DNA from: Leeuwenhoekiella polynyae
GTDB lineage: Bacteria; Bacteroidota; Bacteroidia; Flavobacteriales; Flavobacteriaceae
Reading direction: 5' to 3'
Length of the DNA: 64,000 bases
NCBI RefSeq assembly: GCF_004104075.1
Contig: NZ_QOVK01000003.1
Span: 1 to 64,000, forward strand
Under the pieces are notes generated by a model. It worked only from the letters and a program-made list of their open reading frames with translations. It was not told where the DNA came from and made no database searches. Of this stretch, positions 1 to 9,700 are shown in pieces. Position 1 is the first letter of the stretch. Each line of letters opens with the position of its first letter. Position numbers and translations under genes: made by a program.

Positions 1-744
1 AATCCTGAGACTCCGATTCGTGCATCTTCAATAACTGTCCCACTTATTGTTACATCTCCAGTATTAGTTACTTTAAAGCTATAGGTGATCGTCTCGCCTA
101 CTTGTGCAAAGGTATCCGTGTTCTCATCATTGAATACACCTGTCTTGATAAGACCGATAGCCCCTTCATAAGGAAGTTCTGTTACCGTATCATCATCTTC
201 TAAATTACTGTTGTCATCCGATGTATCCGTTACATCTTCACCCTCTGGATCTTTACCAGTAGCAAGAGCGCTGTTGCTGACAAAACCAGCATCGATATCT
301 TCCTGAGTGATTGTATACTCTGCACTGGCTAATCCACTTGCTCCAGGAGCTAACGGATCTGTATCCAAGGTTAATCCTGAGACTCCGATTCGTGCATCTT
401 CAATAACTGTCCCACTTATTGTTACATCTCCAGTATTGGTTACTTTAAAGCTATAGGTGATCGTCTCGCCTACTTGTGCAAAGGTATCCGTGTTCTCATC
501 ATTGAATACACCTGTCTTGATAAGACCGATAGCCCCTTCATAAGGAAGTTCTGTTACCGTATCATCATCTTCTAAATTACTGTTGTCATCCGATGTATCC
601 GTTACATCTTCACCCTCTGGATCTTTACCAGTAGCAAGAGCGCTGTTGCTGACAAAACCAGCATCGATATCTTCCTGAGTGATTGTATACTCTGCACTGG
701 CTAATCCACTTGCTCCAGGAGCTAACGGATCTGTATCCAAGGTT
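1..744 (-). repeat. Two tandem 372-bp coding repeats, one mismatch apart
   Basis: Positions 1-372 and 373-744 are the same sequence apart from a single base (A at 66, G at 438). The change is in the third position of a Thr codon, so the two 124-residue units encode identical protein. A third, clearly divergent unit begins at 745 and matches closely only over its first 26 or so bases. Near-perfect DNA identity between tandem units indicates recent duplication or gene conversion. More copies may lie beyond the left edge. Confidence 0.95.
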
Positions 745-3512
745 AATCCTGAGACTCCGATTCGTGCATCATCGATCACTGTACCTGTAATCCTTACATT
801 ACCCATGTTGGTAACCGTGAACTCATAGATGATCGTTTCGCCTACCTGAGCTAACTTATCTCCATTTTCATCATTGAAAGTTCCTATCTTAATAAGACCA
901 ATCCTTCCTCCGCAATTAGAACTATTCTTATCCAATACCGCAGGAGTATTTTCCTGAGGAGATCCCGCTATAGTAGGAACACCATCTGCATCAACACCAG
1001 CGGGTGTATTTGCTAAGTTAAAATCCGTCGTTAAATCATTTTCATTAAATGAGCCAGCCGCCTCAATCGCATCGTAACATCCATCATTATCTGAGTCGGT
1101 GTCTTTAGAATCCACCATACCATCTCCGTCTGTATCTCTATACGTTTCGGTAAGGACTCCAAAAATAAATCCATGAGGATCACGCCCTTTAAACTCCATT
1201 TCAAAACTCGCAGCATCCCTGGAAACATAAAAGAACGTATACCCGTTACTTCTAGTAGAATACGGCGGACTGGTAGAAATAGTATTACCTATTTGATTTT
1301 TTTCAGGAGGGTTCTGCCCACTAAAATCACTATATAATCCCGTTGCATAGACATCCACATTACCAATTACTCGTAACGGAACACTTGAAATATCAACTCC
1401 AAATTCTCCTCCCTGCGATTGATATTCATACCCTCCAAGACCAGCTATACCAATAATATAAGTATACTCTTCCGTAGGGTCATTAGATAAGTCCTGTGCC
1501 GCTACACCATAATCAATTTTTATCTTTCGCTCATAGGCTCCCCGAGGAACCCCTCTGAGATCTAAGTATTTAGTAGCAAACTCAACATCTCCTCCATTTA
1601 TATTTATAGTACTATTAGAAACTGGTGGCGGCTGATAAATTCTCCATTGTTGCTCATCTCTACTTGAGGTGGTAGGCTTAAAGCCTTCAACCATACTTAA
1701 AGTAACTCCTCCACTTGGCAAACTCTTACTTCCATTGGGCTGTAATGGAAAAACACCAACCCCTTTTCTATTTAAATCATCTACAGTTTGTTGACTCGGG
1801 TTAGCAAGCACAGCTGTTGATGCATTACCTTCATCCGCATCCAAGATACCATCATTATCGTCATCATCATCACAATTATCTGGAATCCCATCATTATCTG
1901 TATCAAGGCCCGAGCAATATTCTTCGCAAGATCGCGGATCAACAGTTACAACAACCGGCAGGTGATTACCTGACAATGAGCAGCTATCACCAACAGAAGT
2001 AGAACTTAATGTATTTTTTGTATTTGAATTTAAAACACCACGATAATTAGCCTTGACCTGTATATTAAAGGAAGAACCCGCAAAAGCACAGTCATCTGCT
2101 ACTTTCAACCTAAAACCGATTGAAAATTTATCACTAGTGTCTTTTACTAAGTTATCAACAACACTAAAAGTAACCGTACGATTACCGCTATTATAGTTTG
2201 AAGTCACTCCAGAAGGAAGGTTATCCGCACTTAAATATTGAACGCCAGCAGGCAATTCATACTGTAAATTAAGATCTCGCACATCATCATTACCTGTATT
2301 CTTAACCTCAAAAGAAACTCCGAATTCCTGATTGGTAAAAACTGTAGGAGCATCACCCAGACTAGTTGTAAGCAACAGAGGATCGAGCTCAGGCTCATAC
2401 ACCTCAACTGCCAATCCTAGTAAATACAGACTATAGAATTCCTGATTAGAAGTCAATCTAAATACAGCTCTAGTCTGATTATTCTTCAAAATTGAATTCC
2501 CTGAATTATTCAAAGTAAAAACACCAGCATCAAAACCCAAAGTATTGGTACTCGCAGGTGTTCTATCTAAAACATCCTGACCGTATCTCGTAATTCTACT
2601 ATTAAAAAAATTATCAGAAGGTCTAAGAGGTGTACTAATATTTGAATAATTCCCAGAAGCAGTTCGCACCTGCAGGCGATCCCCTGTTAGACCACGATCC
2701 CCTTCGAGAGCTCCAAAAATAACATCTGCATTAACAGCTCCACTAGGAACCGTTCTAAATCCATCTATCGCAATATCATAATTATTCTGACCTGAAGAAC
2801 TCGTAACATTTGCAAATCCGTCAAAAAGAGTGATATTCCTAGCAGGTAAATCCACATCTTCATAAACGACAACAATTTGCCAACCAGCAGAAGACCCAAT
2901 TCTAGTATTAGAGCCGTGAGCAATTATAGTTCCCTCCTTAGCTTCTACATTTGCCACAGTGTAAGTACCCGAATAATTTGAACCAAGAGCCTGAACCGCA
3001 GCAGTAATATCTTTTACACAAGCGTAAGGATCATAAGAAAAATGCTCATCTCGCCCCCTGTACAAAACCTCATCTGCTGTATAGGTAGTATAATTACTTT
3101 GTCCAGGAAGCTTAAGCTTTACATTATTATAATTCCAATTAGGTTGGTTATCAGAAGTTCCCCCACGATATTCAATCTCTTTATCTCCTGCGGTCCAATA
3201 CAAATAAACTTTTTTTACGACAGTACAAGAATTAGAGCTAAGCAAAGCAAGATCTGCACTACTTGAATTAAAAGTAGTTGCATCAGAATCAATATCTACA
3301 TAAACCTCGTTATCATAATCCTGATTGTCATTCGGCCCGTTATAGGCCCCCTTACTATCACGAGACAACATATTATTCCCTATAGTAGTAAAATTACCGC
3401 GCAAAGTCTCTGAAAAACGCACATCAAATTGATTTTTCAACTGCGCATTTGCGGTAAAAATTCCACTAAAAACAAATAACCCTAAAAGGGAGAGAGTAAT
3501 TTTTAATTTCAT
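1..3512 (-). CDS. Giant secreted repeat protein, adhesin-like (partial, C-terminus outside window)
   Basis: An open frame runs from an ATG at 3512 to the left edge with no stop, giving about 1,170 codons of a longer protein. It opens with a signal peptide (MKLKITLSLLGLFVFSGIFT, cleavage after ANAQ). Near residues 380-430 is a DUF11-like segment (FEVKNTGNDD). Asp-rich thrombospondin type 3-like calcium-binding stretches follow at about residues 533-560 (DTDNDGIPDN) and 791-820 (DTDGDGMVDS). From about residue 855 onward there are 124-residue domains of the DUF11/DUF7507 kind (GETITYSFKVTNTGDVTISG). Such proteins in flavobacteria are usually exported and end in a T9SS or gliding-motility-associated sorting domain; that end is not in the window, so the export route is inferred. 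It follows the small exported gene at 3520-4008 by 7 nt. A role in surface attachment is inference. Confidence 0.85.
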   Translation of the reverse strand, partial: MKLKITLSLLGLFVFSGIFTANAQLKNQFDVRFSETLRGNFTTIGNNMLSRDSKGAYNGPNDNQDYDNEVYVDIDSDATTFNSSSADLALLSSNSCTVVKKVYLYWTAGDKEIEYRGGTSDNQPNWNYNNVKLKLPGQSNYTTYTADEVLYRGRDEHFSYDPYACVKDITAAVQALGSNYSGTYTVANVEAKEGTIIAHGSNTRIGSSAGWQIVVVYEDVDLPARNITLFDGFANVTSSSGQNNYDIAIDGFRTVPSGAVNADVIFGALEGDRGLTGDRLQVRTASGNYSNISTPLRPSDNFFNSRITRYGQDVLDRTPASTNTLGFDAGVFTLNNSGNSILKNNQTRAVFRLTSNQEFYSLYLLGLAVEVYEPELDPLLLTTSLGDAPTVFTNQEFGVSFEVKNTGNDDVRDLNLQYELPAGVQYLSADNLPSGVTSNYNSGNRTVTFSVVDNLVKDTSDKFSIGFRLKVADDCAFAGSSFNIQVKANYRGVLNSNTKNTLSSTSVGDSCSLSGNHLPVVVTVDPRSCEEYCSGLDTDNDGIPDNCDDDDDNDGILDADEGNASTAVLANPSQQTVDDLNRKGVGVFPLQPNGSKSLPSGGVTLSMVEGFKPTTSSRDEQQWRIYQPPPVSNSTININGGDVEFATKYLDLRGVPRGAYERKIKIDYGVAAQDLSNDPTEEYTYIIGIAGLGGYEYQSQGGEFGVDISSVPLRVIGNVDVYATGLYSDFSGQNPPEKNQIGNTISTSPPYSTRSNGYTFFYVSRDAASFEMEFKGRDPHGFIFGVLTETYRDTDGDGMVDSKDTDSDNDGCYDAIEAAGSFNENDLTTDFNLANTPAGVDADGVPTIAGSPQENTPAVLDKNSSNCGGRIGLIKIGTFNDENGDKLAQVGETIIYEFTVTNMGNVRITGTVIDDARIGVSGLTLDTDPLAPGASGLASAEYTITQEDIDAGFVSNSALATGKDPEGEDVTDTSDDNSNLEDDDTVTELPYEGAIGLIKTGVFNDENTDTFAQVGETITYSFKVTNTGDVTISGTVIEDARIGVSGLTLDTDPLAPGASGLASAEYTITQEDIDAGFVSNSALATGKDPEGEDVTDTSDDNSNLEDDDTVTELPYEGAIGLIKTGVFNDENTDTFAQVGETITYSFKVTNTGDVTISGTVIEDARIGVSG

Positions 3513-3519
3513 AAGATGA

Positions 3520-4008
3520 CTATTTGGAAGTGCTTGCGCCGGGATTAAGTTGTTTTATAACAATGGAAGACACGTTGTCTTTAGATGACGATTCAGCCTT
3601 TGCTCGTATTTCAATACAATCCCAAGAACTCTTTGTCATATCTGATTTTATCGTCCTCACTAAAAATTTTATAGTTTGGTTTGCTAAAACTTCAACAGAA
3701 TTAATAGAATCCCCTTCGAAATTCAAAATTTCAAACTTGACAACATCCTTTTTTAAAGCAGAACCATCACAAGAGATAATTGCACCAGACAATTCATAAA
3801 CTTGAGAATCTCGTGATCCATTTTTGAGCTCTACAAAATAATCTACCTTTTTAGACGTTATGATATCATCAGAATTTTTATAAAAAGAAAGTTCTGAACC
3901 AGTTGAAAGGTCTTGGGTTTTTTGACCGTGCTCAACTTGGCCAAAAACACAGGTCTGAATCAAAAGAAAAGAAAAAAGAAGAAAACTCTTCAAGTAAAAA
4001 TTTTTCAT
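3520..4008 (-). CDS. Small exported protein of unknown function, upstream partner of the giant repeat protein
   Basis: This is a 162-residue protein. I chose the ATG at 4008 because it opens a clean signal peptide (MKNFYLKSFLLFSFLLIQTC, cleaved near VFGQ); upstream extension would need a TTG start and would bury the signal. The mature part is about 140 residues with no cysteine pair or catalytic motif that I recognise. It reads as one beta-rich domain (YFVELKNGSRDSQVYELSGA) and ends Ser/Asn-rich. The stop lies 7 nt before the start of the giant repeat protein, so the two are almost certainly co-transcribed. A chaperone, anchor or accessory role for the adhesin is possible but not shown by sequence. 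Confidence 0.75.
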   Translation of the reverse strand: MKNFYLKSFLLFSFLLIQTCVFGQVEHGQKTQDLSTGSELSFYKNSDDIITSKKVDYFVELKNGSRDSQVYELSGAIISCDGSALKKDVVKFEILNFEGDSINSVEVLANQTIKFLVRTIKSDMTKSSWDCIEIRAKAESSSKDNVSSIVIKQLNPGASTSK

Positions 4009-4219
4009 TGGGGTAATCGTTTTTGAAATTGGTTGACACATTTTCGATATCAAAATTGATTATCGACGTAGTTATACTTATTAAATTACATGCTAAAAAT
4101 GACAAGAGTCTGCCTACCTAAAGAAGAGCCCATCTTTGATCATAATTAAACACACCTAATTATTCTAAAATAATATTTCAAGATTATTAGGCGTCTGAAC
4201 GTACTTAAGTTGGGTGGGA

Positions 4220-4227
4220 CAAATATA
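4220..4227 (-). promoter_or_regulatory. Candidate -7 element for the adhesin operon
   Basis: The minus strand reads TATATTTG, a match to the Bacteroidetes TAnnTTTG element. No TTG -33 element is visible at the usual spacing and the implied leader is long, so this is tentative. Confidence 0.3.
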
Positions 4228-4531
4228 TTAATCGATTAACTCTTAATTTATTGACTTAAAGTTTTTTAGATTAAAAACAAAATAAACCGTAAAAAGGTCT
4301 TTTAAAGACATTCTTAAACCATACTCTACAAGTAAAATCCTACAATTAATCGAATTAGTAGTTTCACAAACTTTAAATAAAGCAAAAAAATACTTTTCAA
4401 AATGACTCAATAATATCTTTTCAAGTAAAGCTTCGGAAACATTTAAACAACTAGGTTATAAGGCTCTTTACTAAAATATACTCACCCATATTTGTCTAGA
4501 AATACGCTAACAAAAAACAAACTACAAATGG

Positions 4532-4539
4532 TATATTTG
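4532..4539 (+). promoter_or_regulatory. -7 element of the prfC promoter
   Basis: TATATTTG matches TAnnTTTG. It ends 18 nt before the prfC ATG, which would give a leader of roughly a dozen bases. No clear TTG -33 box is present. Confidence 0.55.
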
Positions 4540-4557
4540 CCGTCTTAAATTTTATGT

Positions 4558-6147
4558 ATGAGTATCAAAAAGGAAATTGCGCGTAGACGTACTTTCGGTA
4601 TCATTTCACACCCGGATGCAGGTAAAACAACCCTTACTGAAAAGCTTTTATTATTTGGTGGCGCTATTCAAGAAGCAGGCGCAGTAAAATCTAATAAGAT
4701 TAAAAAAGGAGCAACGAGTGATTTTATGGAGATTGAGCGTCAACGCGGAATTTCGGTTGCAACGTCTGTTCTTGCATTTGAATATAACGGCACCAAAATT
4801 AATATCCTTGACACTCCGGGACATAAAGATTTTGCTGAAGATACATTCAGAACACTTACTGCAGTAGATAGCGTTATTGTCGTTATCGACGTTGCTAAAG
4901 GTGTCGAAGAACAAACCGAAAAACTCGTTAAAGTATGTAGGATGCGTAAAATTCCTATGATAGTTTTCGTCAATAAATTAGATCGGGAAGGAAAAGATGC
5001 TTTTGAACTACTTGATGAGATTGAACAAAAACTAGATTTAACAGTTACCCCTTTAAGTTTCCCTATTGGAATGGGATATGATTTCAAAGGAATCTATAAT
5101 ATTTGGGAGAAAAATGTAAACCTTTTTAGTGGTGATAGCCGCAAAAATATCGAAGAAACCATTGAGATTGAAGACCTCAATTCCAGCGATTTAGACCAAT
5201 TAATAGGAACTAAATCTGCGGAAACCTTAAGGGAAGAACTTGAATTAGTAACAGGGGTTTATCCTGACTTCAACCAAGAAGCCTATTCAAAGGCCGAGCA
5301 ACAGCCGGTATTTTTTGGCTCTGCATTGAATAATTTTGGAGTACGCGAGTTATTAGATTGCTTTATTAGTATTGCTCCTCCTCCCCGACCTAAAGAAAGC
5401 GAGGAACGAATTGTTAAGCCTGATGAAAAGGACTTTAGTGGTTTTGTTTTTAAAATTCACGCCAATATGGACCCTAAACACCGAGATAGACTGGCTTTTG
5501 TTAAGATTGTTTCCGGAGTTTTTGAACGTAATACGCCATATTTACACGTTAGAAATGGTAAGAAATTAAAGTTTTCCAGTCCTAATGCATTTTTCGCAGA
5601 GCGGAAAGAAATCGTAGATATCTCCTATCCCGGTGATATAGTAGGCTTACACGATACCGGAAACTTTAAAATTGGAGACACCCTTACACAAGGAGAAGAA
5701 ATACATTATAAAGGAATTCCTGCATTTTCACCCGAACACTTTAGATACATTAATAATGCAGACCCTATGAAATCCAAGCAATTAGAAAAAGGGATTGATC
5801 AGTTAATGGACGAAGGTGTTGCTCAGTTATTTACATTAGAACTTAATGGCAGAAAAGTAATTGGCACTGTTGGAGCCTTACAATATGAAGTAATTCAATA
5901 TCGATTAGAACATGAATACGGGGCAAAATGTACCTACGAACCATTAAGTGTTTATAAAGCTTGTTGGGTAGAACCTAAAGATCCTAAGAGCGAGGAATTC
6001 AAAGAATTCCTGAGGGTCAAACAACGTTTTATGGCTAAAGATAAAAGAGGCCAATTAGTATACCTGGCAGATTCCCAATTTACATTACAAATGACGCAAC
6101 AAAAATATCCTAATGTTAAGCTTCATTTTGTTTCAGAGTTTAAATAA
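4558..6147 (+). CDS. prfC: Peptide chain release factor 3
   Basis: This 529-residue translational GTPase recycles release factors RF1/RF2 from the ribosome after termination. The G1 P-loop is near the N-terminus (SHPDAGKTTLTEK, about residues 17-29), switch II is DTPGHKDF, and the G4 motif is NKLD around residue 140. Domain II and the RF3 C-terminal domain (ELNGRKVIGTVGALQYEVIQ) follow, and length matches the family. The ATG at 4558 begins with the typical family N-terminus (MSIKKEIARRRTFGIISHPD); another ATG 4 nt upstream is out of frame. The gene is monocistronic, with its own -7 element and a strong bidirectional terminator near 6306-6339 shared with the convergent DUF3467 gene. Confidence 0.97.
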   Translation: MSIKKEIARRRTFGIISHPDAGKTTLTEKLLLFGGAIQEAGAVKSNKIKKGATSDFMEIERQRGISVATSVLAFEYNGTKINILDTPGHKDFAEDTFRTLTAVDSVIVVIDVAKGVEEQTEKLVKVCRMRKIPMIVFVNKLDREGKDAFELLDEIEQKLDLTVTPLSFPIGMGYDFKGIYNIWEKNVNLFSGDSRKNIEETIEIEDLNSSDLDQLIGTKSAETLREELELVTGVYPDFNQEAYSKAEQQPVFFGSALNNFGVRELLDCFISIAPPPRPKESEERIVKPDEKDFSGFVFKIHANMDPKHRDRLAFVKIVSGVFERNTPYLHVRNGKKLKFSSPNAFFAERKEIVDISYPGDIVGLHDTGNFKIGDTLTQGEEIHYKGIPAFSPEHFRYINNADPMKSKQLEKGIDQLMDEGVAQLFTLELNGRKVIGTVGALQYEVIQYRLEHEYGAKCTYEPLSVYKACWVEPKDPKSEEFKEFLRVKQRFMAKDKRGQLVYLADSQFTLQMTQQKYPNVKLHFVSEFK

Positions 6148-6305
6148 CTCAATAAAAAGACTTTTAAAGCCACTATAGCATTAATCCCTTACTACTTGTT
6201 TAAAAAACAAAAAAAGCCCTTTAAAACAAAGATAAGAGCATTGAAAAATCAGTTGGTATTTTGATAATCTATAGAAAACCTACAACCCATAATATTTTAT
6301 GATAT

Positions 6306-6339
6306 AAAAAAACCTTGAAGTCAACTTCAAGGTTTTTTT
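6306..6339. terminator. Bidirectional intrinsic terminator between prfC and the DUF3467 gene
   Basis: A perfect 9-bp stem (CCTTGAAGT at 6313-6321 with ACTTCAAGG at 6324-6332) is flanked by an A-run on the left and a T-run on the right, so it can stop transcription from both strands. Confidence 0.85.
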
Positions 6340-6341
6340 GT

Positions 6342-6656
6342 TTAAGCTTGACCTGTTGGTCCAAAATTTAGAGGAATAGGATGTTTCTCATAATCCTTAA
6401 TTTCTCCGTGTGCTTTTTCAAATCGTTTTACGTTTTCTTGTAAAGCCTTAGCTAAACGTTTAGCGTGCTGTGGTGTTAAAATTATACGCGACTTGACTTT
6501 ACTCTTAGGTGTACCGGGCATAATATTTATAAAATCAACCACAAATTCTGAAACTGAATGGTTTATTATAGCAAGATTAGAATACTGCCCTTGAGCTGTA
6601 GCCTCATCAAGCTCTATATTTAATTGACCATTTTGGTTCTTTTCATCTTCAGCCAT
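6342..6656 (-). CDS. DUF3467 domain protein
   Basis: This 104-residue acidic protein matches the DUF3467 family, which has no assigned function. The conserved core is visible as VDFINIMPGTPKSKVKSRII followed by LTPQHAKRLAKALQEN, and the protein ends with PIPLNFGPTGQA. It has no signal peptide or membrane segment and is probably cytoplasmic. It lies directly downstream of rpoC but is separated from it by an intrinsic terminator at 6676-6706, so it is either expressed by read-through or from a promoter I could not identify. Confidence 0.85.
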   Translation of the reverse strand: MAEDEKNQNGQLNIELDEATAQGQYSNLAIINHSVSEFVVDFINIMPGTPKSKVKSRIILTPQHAKRLAKALQENVKRFEKAHGEIKDYEKHPIPLNFGPTGQA

Positions 6657-6675
6657 ATCAGTAAATATTGGGTAT

Positions 6676-6706
6676 AAAAAAACAGCTTCATTTCTGAAGC
6701 TGTTTT
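6676..6706 (-). terminator. rpoC terminator
   Basis: The minus strand reads a 12-bp stem (arms 6695-6706 and 6679-6690, core CAGCTTCA/TGAAGCTG) with a TTTC/GAAA loop followed by a T-run. It lies just after the rpoC stop. Confidence 0.85.
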
Positions 6707-6718
6707 ATATATAATAAA

Positions 6719-9700
6719 TTAATTAAAGTTTACTTCTTCTCGAGCTGCATTGAGTTCTTCAAGTTCTTGCTTGCTACCTACGATGATTTTATCATATCGA
6801 CGCAGACCAGTACCAGCAGGAATTCTATGTCCTACAATAACATTCTCTTTAAGACCTTCTAAACTATCTACTTTACCGCTTACAGCTGCTTCGTTAAGCA
6901 CCTTAGTAGTTTCCTGGAAGGAAGCCGCAGAGATAAATGATTTTGTCTGAAGCGAAGCTCTTGTAATACCTTGAAGAACCGGTGTTGCAGTAGCTGCAAC
7001 TACGTCTCTTGCTGTTGCAAGGTTTTTATCTTCTCTTCTTAGTATAGAGTTCTCATCACGTAAATCACGAGGTGAAATAATCTGACCAGGTTTAAGGGTC
7101 GCAGAATCACCAGCATCTTCAATAACTTTCATTCCGAAAATTGCATCATTTTCTGTAATAAAGTCATCTTTGTGAACTAGTTGATTCTCTAAGAAAATAG
7201 TATCACCCGGATCCTGAATGCGCACTTTACGCATCATTTGGCGAACAACTACTTCAAAGTGCTTATCGTTAATTTTTACACCTTGTAAACGGTAAACTTC
7301 CTGAACTTCGTTTACCAAGTATTGCTGAACAGCGGCAGGTCCTTTAATTGAAAGAATATCCTCCGGAGTAACAGAACCATCAGATAATGGCATACCTGCT
7401 CTGACAAAGTCATTCTCCTGAACTAAAATCTGGTTAGACAACTTAACTAAGTACTTCTTAACCTCTCCTAATTTAGACTCAACAATAATCTCGCGGTTAC
7501 CACGCTTAATTTTACCGAAAGAAACAACACCATCAATCTCACTTACAACAGCAGGATTAGAAGGATTACGTGCTTCAAACAATTCCGTTACTCGTGGAAG
7601 ACCCCCTGTAATATCACCAGCCTTAGAAGACTTACGTGGTATTTTTACAAGAATCTTACCTATCTTGATTTTTTCCTCATCATCAACCATCAAGTGAGCT
7701 CCTACCGGTAAGTTATAAGAACGAATAACTTCATCCTTTTTACCCATTATATGTAATGTAGGAATCATTCGTTTGTTACGAGATTCAGAGATTACTTTTT
7801 CCTGGAAACCAGTTTGCTCATCTGTTTCAACCTGATAAGTAACACCTTGTTCTATATTTTCGTATTTGATCTTACCTGCAAATTCAGATATAATCACACC
7901 ATTAAATGGATCCCAAGAACATACTGTATCACCTTTAGTTACTTTATCGCCATCCTTCATAAACAACTGAGAACCGTAAGGAATGTTATTAGTACTTAAT
8001 AAAATTCCAGTCTTTGCATCTACGATTTTAGCTTCAGAAGTACGAGAAATAACTATCTCTGAGATAGAACCATCTGGTGCTTCTCCTTGAACAGTTTTAA
8101 GATCCTCAATCTCCAGACGACCATCAAATTTAGAAACAACTTTGTTTTCTTCAGAAATGTTACCTGCAATACCCCCTACGTGGAATGTACGCAATGTAAG
8201 CTGTGTACCAGGCTCACCAATTGACTGAGCAGCAACAACACCTACAGCTTCACCCATTTGAACCATTTTATTGGTTGCCAGGTTACGACCATAACATTTA
8301 GAACATATACCTTTAGGGGCTTCACACGTTAATGGTGAACGAACTTCAACACTTTCAATAGGAGCTTTAGTAATTTCTGCAGCTAATTCTTCAGAAATTT
8401 CTTCACCAGCCTTAACAATAATCTCACTGTCTAATGGGTTGATTACATCATTCAATGCAATACGACCTATTATACGTGCTTCTAAAGTTTCAACAATCTC
8501 TTCGTTTTTCTTTAACGCAGAAACTTCAACACCTCTTAAGGTATCGCAATCTTCACTGTTTACAATCACATCCTGAGAAACATCAACAAGACGACGTGTT
8601 AAGTAACCAGCATCTGCAGTTTTAAGAGCCGTATCCGCAAGACCTTTACGAGCACCGTGCGTAGAGATAAAGTATTCAAGAATTGAAAGACCTTCCTTAA
8701 AGTTAGAAAGAATCGGGTTTTCAATAATCGCTCCACCTCCATCATTAGATTTCTTAGGCTTAGCCATCAATCCACGCATACCGGTCAACTGACGAATCTG
8801 TTCTTTAGATCCACGAGCACCAGAATCAAGCATCATAAACACGGAGTTAAATCCTTGTTGATCCTCACGAATATTCTTCATAGAAAGCTCCGTAAGTGAT
8901 GCGTTAGTTGATGTCCAAACATCAATAACTTGGTTATAACGCTCTGAGTTAGTAATAAGACCCATATTATAGCTAGACATAATTCCGTCTACCTGAGTAT
9001 TTGCCTCATCAATCATATCGTATTTCTCAGCAGGAATAATAATATCCCCTAATGAGAAAGACAATCCACCTCTAAATGCGAATGTATATCCAAGTGTTTT
9101 AATACTGTCAAGGAACTCAGCAGTACGAGGAACACTCGTTAATTTTAAAATTCTAGCAATTACATCACGTAAAGACTTTTTAGTCAATACTTCGTTGATA
9201 TAACCTGCTTCTTCAGGAACACTTTCGTTAAATAAAACACGCCCTACTGTAGTATCAATAATCTGATAAACTAATTCACCAGCTTCATTGAAATCTTTAG
9301 TACGTATCTTTATCATTGCGTTAATGTTCACACGCTTCTGGTTGTGAGCAATAACAACTTCTTCTGCACTATAAAAGGTAATTCCTTCACCCTGTATAGG
9401 ATGTTCTGGAGTACTCTTACGCGCTTTAGTCATATAATAAAGACCCAATACCATATCCTGAGAAGGTACTGTAACTGGAGCACCATTTGCAGGGTTAAGA
9501 ATATTGTTAGAAGCAAGCATTAACATCTGAGCCTCCAAGATAGCTTCTGGCCCTAATGGCAAATGAACCGCCATCTGGTCACCATCAAAATCGGCGTTAA
9601 ATGCTGTACATACTAACGGGTGTAACTGTATCGCCTTACCTTCAATAAGTTTTGGCTGGAAAGCCTGAATACCTAATCGGTGAAGCGTAGGAGCACGGTT

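Larger units (their letters stand above)
4009..4557. other. AT-rich divergent intergenic region
   Basis: This 549-base region separates the minus-strand adhesin operon from prfC. I see no convincing gene. It holds a good -7 element for prfC at 4532-4539 and a weaker minus-strand candidate at 4220-4227, which would leave the adhesin operon a leader of about 200 nt. Confidence 0.6.

Noticed and set aside
3524-3799. Open frame on the plus strand opposite the small exported gene
   Set aside because: It mirrors a well-supported signal-peptide gene on the other strand and has no start signal or recognisable protein.
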